Shown: positions 31,924-41,358 of the stretch, piece after piece
Numbering within the stretch: the first letter of the stretch is position 1
Layout: each line of letters begins with the position of its first letter
NCBI GenBank assembly: GCA_021307345.1
Contig: CP089930.1
Location: 3,038,001 to 3,102,000, forward strand
Length of the DNA stretch: 64,000 nt
DNA from: Escherichia coli
GTDB lineage: Bacteria > Pseudomonadota > Gammaproteobacteria > Enterobacterales > Enterobacteriaceae
Direction of reading: 5' to 3'
Notes under the pieces: generated by a model
What the model was told of the DNA's origin: nothing
The model's database searches: none
Seen by the model: only the letters and a program-made list of their open reading frames with translations
Made by a program: the position numbers and the translations under genes

Positions 31924-33147
31924 TTATTTCACCAGCTTTTCGGCGCGCTGATGTTTGGCCTGATACATATTACGATCGGCAAGCTCTTGTAATTTTTCCG
32001 CAGAAGCGTGTTCGCGAGTCAGAGCGTATCCAATACTTAAGGTCATACTGGTCTGGTGACCGTTATGGAGATCGAATGGGCGATGAAAGGTTTGTGTGAG
32101 AGCAGTACAAATACGCTGTACTTCATATTCTGACAGTACGCCATACAGAATCATGGCGAACTCATCGCCTCCTATACGGTACGCTTGATGCCGTTTCCCG
32201 CTAAATTCCATTAACCGTGTTGCTATCTCGATCAAGACCTGATCACCCGTCGCGTGACCCCATGTGTCATTGATATATTTAAAATTATCGCCATCAAGAA
32301 AAAGTAAGGCTGAGGTTTCCCGAACGGCAGAATCACTCATTAACGTATTGATGCAGTTGCGGAATGCAGCGCGGTTAGCCAGGCCGGTTAACGGATCATG
32401 CAGGGCAGTACGTAAGAGTTGCGCATTTTTTGCCTGTAAACGAAGCTGCCACTCTTCCATTTCATCCAGCAGACTATTGAAGTCGAGAGCAAAGCGGTGA
32501 AATTCTTCGATACGCTCTTCCGAAACTCGTCGGGAAAAATTGCGGTTGGATCGCACATCATGAACTACATCAGTAATGTTTTTTAGCGCCTCCACCAGTC
32601 CGTTATGCAAATGGCGGGTGAGGGTGATTGCAATGCCTGATGCCAGCAGAATACAACCGGTAAGCACAGCGAGTGAAAACCAGATGAAATGGCTGATTGA
32701 ACTGTCGCGAGCGGTTAACTGAACTTCGCCGATGATTTTTCCATTGTGGCGAATGGGCTGAATTACCGGTGCGGGAAAGAGCCAGTGGCTAATGAAATTG
32801 CTGAATCTATCTCCCGGTTCTCTGGCTGTGTAGTGCCAGGATGCAATGATATTTTGCTGATTATCACGTACTTCAGCGGTTGAAAATTGACCTTGCTGCC
32901 CTAGTGCGGCCAGGGTTTCTGTCGCTGCCGAACCATCGGCAAAAACGACCGCTGCTTCCAGACTATAAGTCATGGTTGCTGCGGTGAGCGCCAGGTTTTT
33001 TTGTGCGTATTGTTTCAGTGTCAGTACCGACGTCACGGAAAGCAGCAGCCAGATCAGCGTCATGGTGATAAAGATGCTGGTCATGCTGATGTTGCGTAAT
33101 GCTCTTTTAAACGTTGGTCGCTTATTAAGAGAATTATCGTTATCCAT
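31924..33147 (-). CDS. dgcN: DgcN (YfiN), membrane diguanylate cyclase
   Basis: 407 residues. First transmembrane helix about 22-45, periplasmic sensor domain to about 150, second helix about 152-175, HAMP region, then a GGDEF domain with the active motif [10 protein letters not shown] and [15 protein letters not shown]. It makes cyclic di-GMP; in E. coli it arrests motility and can block division under envelope stress. YfiR inhibits it from the periplasm. The C-terminal domain carries several substitutions compared with K-12, but the catalytic motif is intact. It overlaps yfiR by 8 bases. Confidence 0.96.
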   Translation of the reverse strand: MDNDNSLNKRPTFKRALRNISMTSIFITMTLIWLLLSVTSVLTLKQYAQKNLALTAATMTYSLEAAVVFADGSAATETLAALGQQGQFSTAEVRDNQQNIIASWHYTAREPGDRFSNFISHWLFPAPVIQPIRHNGKIIGEVQLTARDSSISHFIWFSLAVLTGCILLASGIAITLTRHLHNGLVEALKNITDVVHDVRSNRNFSRRVSEERIEEFHRFALDFNSLLDEMEEWQLRLQAKNAQLLRTALHDPLTGLANRAAFRNCINTLMSDSAVRETSALLFLDGDNFKYINDTWGHATGDQVLIEIATRLMEFSGKRHQAYRIGGDEFAMILYGVLSEYEVQRICTALTQTFHRPFDLHNGHQTSMTLSIGYALTREHASAEKLQELADRNMYQAKHQRAEKLVK

Positions 33148-33658
33148 CTTTTTTCTTCCGAGCGAGCATTAAGACATCCGGGTTGACCTTTACACCACTA
33201 CGCGATAAGGCATCCAGGTTGACGGCAAATCTGACATCATTATTGTTGATAATCAGACAAAAGGCGCTGCCAATAATGCACTCTGCATTTTGTTCGGCAA
33301 TTAATAATAACGCCTTAGACGGATATTGTTCGATTAATTCCATCTGGAATGTCGGTGACTCGTTGCCAAAATAAAAACCATTACAGTCTGAAATTAGTGC
33401 TTCTTGTTTGCTGTGAATGATGACGGGCAGATAAGGTAAAGAAGTCGCGCCATTATCTTGCAGGGCGGTACTAAAACGTGAAGATGAAAAAATACATAGC
33501 TTTGGCGGGCCAGATAACGCTGGCCAACGAGTGTAGCTGACAATACCGGAAACCATCAGACGCACATTTTTCGCGGCGTTAGTGGTTTCCTGAGCGAGTA
33601 ATGGTGCACTCGCCAGGAGGGGCATCAGCAGTAAAAATAACCGGTGGGAAAAACGCAT
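33140..33658 (-). CDS. yfiR: YfiR, periplasmic inhibitor of DgcN
   Basis: 172 residues. A signal peptide ([20 protein letters not shown]) is followed by the YfiR/DUF4154 domain ([58 protein letters not shown]) with the disulfide-forming cysteines. First gene of yfiR-dgcN-yfiB. It links the redox state of the periplasm to c-di-GMP synthesis. Confidence 0.95.
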   Translation of the reverse strand: MRFSHRLFLLLMPLLASAPLLAQETTNAAKNVRLMVSGIVSYTRWPALSGPPKLCIFSSSRFSTALQDNGATSLPYLPVIIHSKQEALISDCNGFYFGNESPTFQMELIEQYPSKALLLIAEQNAECIIGSAFCLIINNNDVRFAVNLDALSRSGVKVNPDVLMLARKKKDG

Positions 33659-33808
33659 TCAGGGATCCTCACCACCGTCGCTCGAAATGCATCGATAATT
33701 TTTTCAGAATGCTCATTAAAATATCATTCTTTTATGCGGGCGTCATCACGATGAGAATTAAAGTTTGAATGAGTTAAATCTTATGATTAATTTATTGAGG
33801 CGCTCCAG

Positions 33809-34174
33809 TTAATTCAATCGCATCGTGCTGGCATTTTCATCTGCCCCTTTTTGCCATGCTTCATGTAGTTGGTTGGCATTTTCAACATTGTTGCAGCTGG
33901 CAGGGAAACTTTTACCGGAAAGCCCTCTGGCATAAGTAAAATCGATTTGGCAGGTTTTCTTTTGTCCTTCGGCATATCCTTTAAGGTATACCCCCCGATC
34001 AGCCTGTGAATCGCTAAATGTATCGCGATCTTTTATGGCAATGCCAGATATTGCATCTTCCATACCAACATCATACCAGTCGGTGCTGGTTAAGTTTGGC
34101 GCGTGAGTATAAGGATCAATCTGGCAACCACTAACCACCAAAGCCAACAAGGAACCGATAAATTTTTTCATCAT
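33809..34174 (-). CDS. yfiL: YfiL, small lipoprotein of unknown function
   Basis: 121 residues from MMKKFIGSLLALVVSGC, with AGGAGAG upstream; a start six codons earlier has no advantage. Lipobox VSGC with the cysteine at 17. The mature part has a DWYDVGMEDAISG stretch and two cysteines (KKTCQIDF; FPASCNNVEN) that could form a disulfide. No known function. Divergent from aroF. Confidence 0.92.
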   Translation of the reverse strand: MMKKFIGSLLALVVSGCQIDPYTHAPNLTSTDWYDVGMEDAISGIAIKDRDTFSDSQADRGVYLKGYAEGQKKTCQIDFTYARGLSGKSFPASCNNVENANQLHEAWQKGADENASTMRLN

Positions 34175-34219
34175 TTTCTCTCCTTTTTTCAAAGCATAGC
34201 GGATTGTTTTTAATGATGG

Positions 34220-34325
34220 TGTAAATTTATTTATACGAATTTTGTGGCTTGTAGCTTATTAAAATTGTATCTGTAAAGTAATATTTACGTAATTTGGATT
34301 GAAATCTTTACTCGCTGTGTTATCG
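34220..34325 (+). promoter_or_regulatory. aroF-tyrA promoter with TyrR boxes
   Basis: A strong TyrR box TGTAAA-N6-TTTACG is at 34272-34289 and a weaker one TGTAAA-N6-TATACG at 34220-34237. A plausible promoter follows: -35 TTGAAA (34299-34304) and -10 TATCGT (34321-34326) with a 16-base spacer. TyrR with tyrosine represses the aroF-tyrA operon through such boxes in K-12. Confidence 0.8.
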
Positions 34326-34383
34326 TTACGTCATCCTCATTGAGGATCAACTATCGCAAACGAGCATAAACAGGATCGCCATC

Positions 34384-35454
34384 ATGCAAAAAGACGCGCT
34401 GAATAACGTACACATTACCGACGAACAGGTTCTGATGACCCCGGAACAGTTGAAGGCCGCTTTTCCATTAAGCCAGCAACAAGAAGCCCAGATTGCTGAT
34501 TCGCGTAAAACTATTTCAGATATTATCGCCGGGCGCGATCCTCGTCTGTTGGTGGTGTGTGGTCCTTGTTCCATTCATGATCCTGAAACCGCTCTGGAAT
34601 ACGCTCGTCGATTTAAAGCCCTTGCCGCAGAGGTCAGCGATAGCCTCTATCTGGTGATGCGCGTCTATTTTGAAAAACCCCGTACGACTGTCGGCTGGAA
34701 AGGGTTAATTAACGATCCTCATATGGATGGCTCTTTTGACGTCGAAGCCGGTCTGCAAATCGCGCGTAAATTGCTGCTTGAACTGGTGAGCATGGGGCTT
34801 CCGCTGGCGACGGAAGCGTTAGATCCAAATAGCCCGCAATACCTGGGCGATTTGTTTAGCTGGTCGGCAATTGGTGCTCGTACCACGGAATCGCAAACGC
34901 ACCGTGAAATGGCATCCGGGCTGTCTATGCCGGTTGGTTTTAAAAACGGCACCGACGGCAGTCTGGCAACGGCAATTAACGCCATGCGCGCTGCTGCCCA
35001 GCCACACCGTTTTGTTGGTATTAACCAGGCAGGGCAGGTTGCGTTGCTACAAACTCAGGGGAATCCGGACGGACATGTGATCCTGCGTGGCGGTAAAGCG
35101 CCGAACTACAGCCCTGCAGATGTCGCGCAATGTGAAAAAGAGATGGAACAGGCGGGACTGCGTCCGTCTCTGATGGTAGATTGCAGTCACGGTAATTCCA
35201 ATAAAGATTATCGCCGTCAGCCTGCGGTGGCAGAGTCCGTGGTTGCCCAGATTAAAGACGGTAATCGCTCAATTATTGGTCTGATGATCGAAAGTAACAT
35301 CCACGAAGGCAATCAGTCTTCCGAGCAACCGCGCAGCGAAATGAAATACGGTGTATCCGTAACCGATGCCTGCATCAGTTGGGAAATGACCGATGCCTTG
35401 CTGCGTGAGATTCATCAGGATCTGAACGGGCAGCTGACGGCACGCGTGGCTTAA
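34384..35454 (+). CDS. aroF: AroF, tyrosine-sensitive DAHP synthase
   Basis: 356 residues, full length. Class-I DAHP synthase: [20 protein letters not shown] near 56-75, the [11 protein letters not shown] loop near 98-108, [20 protein letters not shown] near 160-180 and [11 protein letters not shown] near 263-273. It condenses phosphoenolpyruvate and erythrose 4-phosphate, the first step of aromatic synthesis, and is feedback-inhibited by tyrosine. Cotranscribed with tyrA (10-base gap). Confidence 0.98.
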   Translation: MQKDALNNVHITDEQVLMTPEQLKAAFPLSQQQEAQIADSRKTISDIIAGRDPRLLVVCGPCSIHDPETALEYARRFKALAAEVSDSLYLVMRVYFEKPRTTVGWKGLINDPHMDGSFDVEAGLQIARKLLLELVSMGLPLATEALDPNSPQYLGDLFSWSAIGARTTESQTHREMASGLSMPVGFKNGTDGSLATAINAMRAAAQPHRFVGINQAGQVALLQTQGNPDGHVILRGGKAPNYSPADVAQCEKEMEQAGLRPSLMVDCSHGNSNKDYRRQPAVAESVVAQIKDGNRSIIGLMIESNIHEGNQSSEQPRSEMKYGVSVTDACISWEMTDALLREIHQDLNGQLTARVA

Positions 35455-35464
35455 GAGGTTTATT

Positions 35465-36586
35465 ATGGTTGCTGAGTTGACCGCGTTACGCGATCAAATT
35501 GATGAAGTCGATAAAGAGCTGCTGAATTTATTAGCGAAGCGTCTGGAACTGGTCGCCGAAGTCGGTGAGGTGAAAAGCCGCTTTGGACTGCCTATTTATG
35601 TCCCGGAGCGTGAGGCATCTATGCTGGCCTCGCGTCGCGCTGAGGCGGAAGCCCTGGGTGTACCGCCAGATCTTATTGAGGATATCCTGCGTCGGGTGAT
35701 GCGGGAGTCCTACTCCAGCGAGAATGACAAAGGTTTTAAAACGCTTTGCCCTACGTTGCGCCCGGTGGTTATCGTCGGTGGTGGCGGTCAGATGGGGCGC
35801 TTGTTCGAGAAGATGCTGACCCTATCAGGTTATCAGGTGCGGATTCTGGAGCAACATGACTGGGAACGTGCAGCTGATATTGTTGCCGATGCCGGAATGG
35901 TGATTGTCAGTGTGCCGATTCATGTGACCGAACAGGTTATCGCCAAATTACCGCCTTTACCGCAGGATTGTATTCTGGTCGATCTGGCATCGGTGAAAAA
36001 TGGACCGTTACAGGCCATGCTGGCGGCACATGATGGTCCGGTGTTGGGACTTCACCCGATGTTTGGCCCGGACAGCGGCAGTCTGGCGAAGCAGGTGGTG
36101 GTCTGGTGTGATGGACGCCAGCCGGAAGCATATCAATGGTTTCTGGAGCAAATTCAGGTTTGGGGCGCGCGGCTGCATCGGATTAGCGCCGTCGAGCACG
36201 ATCAGAATATGGCGTTTATTCAGGCACTGCGCCACTTTGCCACTTTTGCTTATGGTTTGCATCTGGCAGAAGAAAATGTTCAGCTTGAGCAACTTCTGGC
36301 GCTCTCTTCGCCCATTTACCGCCTTGAGCTGGCGATGGTTGGGCGACTGTTTGCTCAGGATCCGCAGCTTTATGCCGACATCATTATGTCGTCAGAACGT
36401 AATCTGGCGTTGATCAAGCGTTACTATAAGCGTTTTGGCGAGGCAATTGAGCTGCTGGAGAAGGGGGACAAGCAGGCGTTTATCGACAGTTTCCGCAAGG
36501 TGGAAAACTGGTTTGGCGATTATGCGCAACGCTTCCAGAGTGAAAGCCGCGTGTTATTGCGTCAGGCGAACGACAGTCGCCAGTAG
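35465..36586 (+). CDS. tyrA: TyrA, chorismate mutase / prephenate dehydrogenase
   Basis: 373 residues. N-terminal AroQ chorismate mutase (1-90: [20 protein letters not shown]), then an NAD-binding dehydrogenase domain ([22 protein letters not shown] near 98-118; [16 protein letters not shown] near 194-209). It converts chorismate to 4-hydroxyphenylpyruvate for tyrosine and is inhibited by tyrosine. Confidence 0.98.
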   Translation: MVAELTALRDQIDEVDKELLNLLAKRLELVAEVGEVKSRFGLPIYVPEREASMLASRRAEAEALGVPPDLIEDILRRVMRESYSSENDKGFKTLCPTLRPVVIVGGGGQMGRLFEKMLTLSGYQVRILEQHDWERAADIVADAGMVIVSVPIHVTEQVIAKLPPLPQDCILVDLASVKNGPLQAMLAAHDGPVLGLHPMFGPDSGSLAKQVVVWCDGRQPEAYQWFLEQIQVWGARLHRISAVEHDQNMAFIQALRHFATFAYGLHLAEENVQLEQLLALSSPIYRLELAMVGRLFAQDPQLYADIIMSSERNLALIKRYYKRFGEAIELLEKGDKQAFIDSFRKVENWFGDYAQRFQSESRVLLRQANDSRQ

Positions 36587-36593
36587 TCATCTT

Positions 36594-36618
36594 GTGCCGG
36601 GGAGGCATCACCCGGCAC
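36594..36618. terminator. Hairpin between convergent tyrA and pheA
   Basis: Stem GTGCCGGG / CCCGGCAC with a 9-nt loop, seven bases after the tyrA stop; only a short T-rich tail (GATTTCATC) follows. Confidence 0.6.
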
Positions 36619-36625
36619 GATTTCA

Positions 36626-37786
36626 TCACGCCGGGTCAACAGGCACTACATTCTCACTTGGGTAACAGCCTAATACCTTCATCGAACGGGTAATTTCACC
36701 TAACTCTTTCAATGCTTTTTGCATTTCCGCTGATTCAAGATTGGCCTGAATATCCAGATAAAACATCTCTTCCCACGGATTACCGTGAATCGGGCGTGAT
36801 TCCAGACGGGTCATAATCAGATTATGGTTACGTAGTACCAGCAATGCTTCTACCAGTGCACCAGCTTGTTGTCCGGTCGCCATTAATAATGTGGTTTTTG
36901 CCGGAACCTGGTCAGACACGTTAATCGCTTTACGTGCCAGCACCACAAATCGGGTGAAGTTTTGTCGCTGATTTGCCTCAATACGTTCCAGTACCTGTAA
37001 ACCGTACAAAGTGCCGCCTGCCTCGCTCCCCAGTGCAGCAACATGCGGTGATTTTGCCTGTGCAACCTTTTCCATCGCCGCAGACGTACTTTCGGTATAT
37101 TCAATCTTCCAGTGCGGGTAACGATTAAGAAATTTACTGCATTGCTGGAACGGCTGTGGATGGCTGTAGACTGTGGTGATGGTTGATAAATCTGTAGTAC
37201 CAGAAACCAGCAGGCAGTGATCGATGGTCAGCGTCATCTCGCCAACAATCGATAAGCTGGTATGTTGTAGTAGATCGTAAACGTCGTTTATGGCACCTGA
37301 ACTGGTATTCTCAATCGGTACTACCGCATAGTCGGCCTGACCGGTTTCCACCTGATTAAAAATATCAGCAAATTTTGCGCAACCGCTTTCAATAAATTGT
37401 TCGAAATGGCGAGCAGCGTACTGACGTGCGGCAAGGTGTGAATAGGAACCTTTAGGGCCGAGAAAAGCAATACGTGCTGAATGTGGATTAATTTTATTGA
37501 GATGCTGCTGGAGCAGTGCCTGCTGAGTTAATACGGAATCTTCAATGATGAGCTGGAACAGGCGAGTAATGTAATGGGCGTCCAGATGGTGCGTTTTACC
37601 GAGCGTAATTAATCTTTCCAGTAAATCGCGTTCACGATCAATATCACGCACGGGGCGATGAGAGAGCAGTTTGGCTTTTCCCACCTCGACAGCCAGTTCA
37701 CGCCGCTCTGCCAGTAACGCCAGTAATTTTTCATCCAGCGCGCTGATTTTCTCGCGCAGCGCCAGTAATGGGTTTTCCGATGTCAT
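36626..37786 (-). CDS. pheA: PheA, chorismate mutase / prephenate dehydratase
   Basis: 386 residues. AroQ chorismate mutase (1-100: [20 protein letters not shown]), prephenate dehydratase domain (about 104-285, with [19 protein letters not shown] and [19 protein letters not shown]), and a C-terminal ACT domain with the phenylalanine site [20 protein letters not shown] and [17 protein letters not shown]. It makes phenylpyruvate and is inhibited by phenylalanine. Expression is attenuated through pheL. Confidence 0.98.
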   Translation of the reverse strand: MTSENPLLALREKISALDEKLLALLAERRELAVEVGKAKLLSHRPVRDIDRERDLLERLITLGKTHHLDAHYITRLFQLIIEDSVLTQQALLQQHLNKINPHSARIAFLGPKGSYSHLAARQYAARHFEQFIESGCAKFADIFNQVETGQADYAVVPIENTSSGAINDVYDLLQHTSLSIVGEMTLTIDHCLLVSGTTDLSTITTVYSHPQPFQQCSKFLNRYPHWKIEYTESTSAAMEKVAQAKSPHVAALGSEAGGTLYGLQVLERIEANQRQNFTRFVVLARKAINVSDQVPAKTTLLMATGQQAGALVEALLVLRNHNLIMTRLESRPIHGNPWEEMFYLDIQANLESAEMQKALKELGEITRSMKVLGCYPSENVVPVDPA

Positions 37787-37810
37787 AGTGTTGCCTTTTT
37801 TGTTATCAAT

Positions 37811-37840
37811 AAAAAAGGCCCCCCGGTTTGGGAGGCCTTA
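37811..37840 (-). terminator. phe attenuator terminator
   Basis: On the minus strand AAGGCCTCCC / GGGGGGCCTT forms a strong stem followed by TTTTTTATTG, between pheL and pheA. It is the terminator half of the classical attenuator; the pause and antiterminator segments lie between it and pheL (37841-37885). Confidence 0.92.
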
Positions 37841-37885
37841 TTGTTCGTCTTCGCATTCTGTTTCACACGACGAAACGCCTCCCAT

Positions 37886-37933
37886 TCAGGGGAAGGTAAA
37901 AAAGAATGCGAAGAAGAACGGCGTGTGTTTCAT
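37886..37933 (-). CDS. pheL: PheL, leader peptide of the pheA attenuator
   Basis: Fifteen residues, MKHTPFFFAFFFTFP, with seven phenylalanines. Ribosome stalling at Phe codons when charged tRNA-Phe is scarce prevents formation of the terminator and lets pheA be transcribed. Position 4 is Thr; I recall Ile in K-12, a change outside the Phe run and probably neutral. Confidence 0.96.
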   Translation of the reverse strand: MKHTPFFFAFFFTFP

Positions 37934-37952
37934 GTTTGTTTCCTTAAGCGAC

Positions 37953-37987
37953 TTAAGTACAGTACCTGTACTGTTTTCACGCTGTCA
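37953..37987 (-). promoter_or_regulatory. pheL-pheA promoter
   Basis: A perfect -35 TTGACA is the minus strand of 37982-37987, followed after about 18 bases by a -10-like TACTGT. The -10 region differs from the TATACT I recall in K-12, so the promoter may be somewhat weaker. The start of transcription would be about 20 bases before pheL. Confidence 0.7.
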
Positions 37988-37989
37988 AC

Positions 37990-38015
37990 AAAAAACGCGC
38001 CCGAAGGCGCGTTGG
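37990..38015 (-). terminator. Terminator of raiA
   Basis: Stem AACGCGCC / GGCGCGTT with a TTCG tetraloop, followed on the minus strand by TTTTTTG. It separates raiA from the pheL promoter, whose -35 box adjoins it. Confidence 0.88.
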
Positions 38016-38036
38016 CGATACACTCAATATAAAGGA

Positions 38037-38432
<396 letters not shown>

Positions 38433-38600
38433 TCAAAATGTGTGATGGAAATCTCATAATTTTGTCACTTTTTGTCAATGAGGCTTTTTTGTGAGAAATC
38501 GCAGGAAGAGGTGTTTTTTTACTTGAGGAATATCTCAAAGCGAGCCATATTTGATGAGATCGGTAGTGACTAAATCGCTTCAGTTTCACAACTGACAGAA

Positions 38601-38632
38601 TAAAAAAACGGCAGCTCAAGGGCTGCCGTTTT
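38601..38632 (-). terminator. Terminator of bamD
   Basis: Stem AACGGCAGC / GCTGCCGTT with a short loop, followed on the minus strand by a run of seven T. Lies just after the bamD stop. Confidence 0.9.
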
Positions 38633-38648
38633 GTGTTTCAGGTTTCTG

Positions 38649-39386
38649 TTATGTATTGCTGCTGTTTGCGGCGATGATTTTAGCTACTTTTTCAGCTTGC
38701 GCATTCATCTGCATCTGACGGTATGCATTTTCCATCAGCGGCAGCGCATCACGTGTAGCCTTGGTATCCGGGTAATCGCGCAACATGCCTTCTACACGGT
38801 TAACGACGGCAACCCATGCACCACGTTCTGTATAGTACTCAGCAACGGAGTATTCATATTTCGCCAGACGATCTTTCAGGAATACCAGACGTTTGGTGGC
38901 ATCGGTGGTGTACTGACTGTTCGGATAGCCGCGCACCAGTTTGGAAAAGTCACTAAACGCAGCTCGTGCATGTTGAGGATCGCGATCGCTACGGTCAACG
39001 CCAAAGAACCCTTGCAGCGCACTGTCATCGAGCGCCATATTGGTCAGGCCACGCATGTACATGACATAATCGATATTCGGATGGGTCGGGTTAAGGCGAA
39101 TAAAACGATCGATGGCAGCCTGTGCTAACGGCAAATCGGCGTTTTTATAGTAGGCGTAGATGAGATCCAGCTGCACCTGCTGCGAATACGGACCAAACGG
39201 ATAGCGATTATCTAACGCTTCCAGTTGCGTTATTGCCTGTCTCCAGTTACCGTCCTGCAGCTTTTGTTGTGCAGTCGCGTAAATTTCATTTGGCGGATTA
39301 TCAGGTACTTCTTCCTTTGACCCCGAGCAACCCGCCAAAAACAGGCTTAGTGTGGCGGCTGCCACCAGATATTTCATGCGCGTCAT
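38649..39386 (-). CDS. bamD: BamD, essential outer-membrane assembly lipoprotein
   Basis: 245 residues. Signal peptide with lipobox LFLAGC (mature Cys at 20). Five TPR repeats follow ([36 protein letters not shown] and others). It binds BamA and the C-terminal beta-signal of outer-membrane proteins. The 270-base gap to raiA holds the raiA promoter and the bamD terminator. Confidence 0.98.
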   Translation of the reverse strand: MTRMKYLVAAATLSLFLAGCSGSKEEVPDNPPNEIYATAQQKLQDGNWRQAITQLEALDNRYPFGPYSQQVQLDLIYAYYKNADLPLAQAAIDRFIRLNPTHPNIDYVMYMRGLTNMALDDSALQGFFGVDRSDRDPQHARAAFSDFSKLVRGYPNSQYTTDATKRLVFLKDRLAKYEYSVAEYYTERGAWVAVVNRVEGMLRDYPDTKATRDALPLMENAYRQMQMNAQAEKVAKIIAANSSNT

Positions 39387-39520
39387 GACGTTTTGACTTT
39401 CCTCAAAATGTAATACGGGAGATTCTCTGTTCCTGCTCCCGGTTAAGACCAGCTACAATAGCACACTATATTAAACGGCAAAGCCGTAAAACCCCAACGA
39501 TAAACGAAGAAGCAGTATAT

Positions 39521-40501
39521 ATGGCACAACGAGTACAGCTCACTGCAACGGTGTCCGAAAACCAACTCGGTCAACGCTTAGATCAGGCTTTGGCCGAAAT
39601 GTTCCCGGATTATTCACGTTCGCGGATAAAAGAATGGATCCTCGACCAGCGCGTGCTGGTTAACGGCAAAGTTTGTGATAAGCCGAAAGAAAAAGTATTG
39701 GGTGGCGAGCAGGTGGCCATCAACGCTGAGATTGAAGAAGAAGCGCGTTTTGAACCGCAGGATATCCCGCTGGATATCGTCTATGAAGATGAAGATATCA
39801 TCGTCATTAATAAACCACGCGACCTGGTGGTACATCCTGGCGCGGGTAATCCGGATGGTACGGTACTGAATGCGTTGCTTCATTACTATCCGCCCATTGC
39901 TGATGTTCCACGTGCGGGCATTGTCCATCGTCTGGATAAAGACACCACTGGTCTGATGGTTGTCGCAAAAACCGTTCCGGCTCAGACGCGTTTAGTCGAA
40001 TCTTTGCAACGGCGTGAAATTACTCGTGAGTACGAAGCGGTGGCAATTGGTCATATGACCGCTGGCGGTACGGTGGATGAGCCAATTAGTCGTCACCCGA
40101 CCAAACGTACCCATATGGCGGTGCATCCAATGGGCAAACCGGCGGTCACTCACTATCGCATTATGGAACATTTCCGTGTGCACACGCGTCTGCGGTTGCG
40201 TCTGGAAACTGGACGTACGCACCAGATCCGCGTGCATATGGCCCATATCACTCATCCGCTGGTGGGCGATCCGGTTTATGGTGGCCGTCCGCGTCCGCCA
40301 AAAGGGGCTTCGGAAGCATTTATCTCCACGCTGCGTAAGTTTGACCGCCAGGCGCTACATGCAACCATGCTGCGTCTTTATCACCCAATCTCCGGTATCG
40401 AAATGGAATGGCATGCGCCTATTCCACAAGATATGGTGGAGCTGATTGAGGTGATGCGCGCCGATTTCGAAGAGCATAAGGATGAAGTGGACTGGTTATG
40501 A
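39521..40501 (+). CDS. rluD: RluD, 23S rRNA pseudouridine(1911/1915/1917) synthase
   Basis: 326 residues. An S4 RNA-binding domain (about 18-80: RLDQALAEMFPDYSRSRIKE) and the RsuA/RluA catalytic domain with VHRLDKDTTGLMVVAKT near 134-150, whose Asp is the nucleophile. It modifies helix 69. It overlaps pgeF by ATGA, showing coupling; divergent from bamD. Confidence 0.98.
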   Translation: MAQRVQLTATVSENQLGQRLDQALAEMFPDYSRSRIKEWILDQRVLVNGKVCDKPKEKVLGGEQVAINAEIEEEARFEPQDIPLDIVYEDEDIIVINKPRDLVVHPGAGNPDGTVLNALLHYYPPIADVPRAGIVHRLDKDTTGLMVVAKTVPAQTRLVESLQRREITREYEAVAIGHMTAGGTVDEPISRHPTKRTHMAVHPMGKPAVTHYRIMEHFRVHTRLRLRLETGRTHQIRVHMAHITHPLVGDPVYGGRPRPPKGASEAFISTLRKFDRQALHATMLRLYHPISGIEMEWHAPIPQDMVELIEVMRADFEEHKDEVDWL

Positions 40502-41229
40502 GTAAACTGATTGTCCCGCAGTGGCCGCTGCCAAAAGGTGTTGCGGCCTGTAGCTCTACTCGTATCGGCGGCGTGAGCTTGCCGCCGTATGACTCGCTCA
40601 ACCTGGGTGCCCATTGTGGCGATAACCCGGATCACGTTGAGGAGAATCGCAAGCGACTTTTTGCTGCGGGCAATTTGCCTTCAAAACCGGTCTGGCTTGA
40701 GCAGGTACACGGCAAAGATGTGCTTAAGCTTACTGGCGAACCTTATGCTTCAAAACGAGCGGATGCCTCTTATAGCCACACGCCCGGTACGGTTTGTGCT
40801 GTGATGACTGCCGACTGCCTGCCCGTGCTGTTTTGTAATCGTGCGGGAACGGAAGTCGCCGCCGCTCATGCTGGCTGGCGTGGACTGTGCGCTGGCGTGC
40901 TGGAAGAGACGGTTTCCTGTTTTGCTGATAATCCCGAAAACATTCTCGCCTGGTTAGGGCCGGCAATTGGTCCACGCGCGTTTGAAGTGGGGGCGGAGGT
41001 TCGTGAAGCGTTTATGGCTGTAGACGCCAAAGCGAGTGCAGCTTTCATTCAGCATGGTGATAAGTTTCTGGCGGATATTTATCAGCTTGCCCGGCAGCGT
41101 CTGGCGAGCGTTGGTGTTGAGCAGATTTTCGGCGGCGACCGTTGTACATATACGGAAAATGAGACTTTCTTCTCTTATCGTCGCGACAAGACTACGGGTC
41201 GTATGGCAAGTTTCATTTGGCTGATATAA
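40498..41229 (+). CDS. pgeF: PgeF (YfiH), peptidoglycan editing factor, laccase-domain protein
   Basis: 243 residues. Multicopper-oxidase-like DUF152 fold with the metal ligands in HGKDVLKL, MTADCLPVLFCN and AAAHAGWRGLCAG (two His and Cys). It limits misincorporation of L-Ser in place of L-Ala1 in peptidoglycan precursors; homologues also act on purine nucleosides. Translationally coupled to rluD. Confidence 0.96.
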   Translation: MSKLIVPQWPLPKGVAACSSTRIGGVSLPPYDSLNLGAHCGDNPDHVEENRKRLFAAGNLPSKPVWLEQVHGKDVLKLTGEPYASKRADASYSHTPGTVCAVMTADCLPVLFCNRAGTEVAAAHAGWRGLCAGVLEETVSCFADNPENILAWLGPAIGPRAFEVGAEVREAFMAVDAKASAAFIQHGDKFLADIYQLARQRLASVGVEQIFGGDRCTYTENETFFSYRRDKTTGRMASFIWLI

Positions 41230-41290
41230 CCTAAAGAATCAAGACGATCCGGTACGCGTGATTTTCTTTTCACATTAATCTGGTCAATAA

Positions 41291-41320
41291 CCTTGAATAA
41301 TTGAGGGATGACCTCATTTA
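41291..41320 (+). promoter_or_regulatory. Sigma-32 promoter of clpB
   Basis: -35 CTTGAA (41292-41297) and -10 CCTCATTTA (41312-41320), 14-base spacer. It fits the RpoH consensus and lies 39 bases before the start codon. Confidence 0.88.
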
Positions 41321-41358
41321 ATCTCCAGTAGCAACTTTGATCCGTTATGGGAGGAGTT

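Noticed and set aside
41230-41358. A small RNA in the pgeF-clpB spacer
   Set aside because: I have a vague memory of an sRNA annotated near here in K-12, but no promoter or terminator for one is evident apart from the clpB heat-shock promoter.
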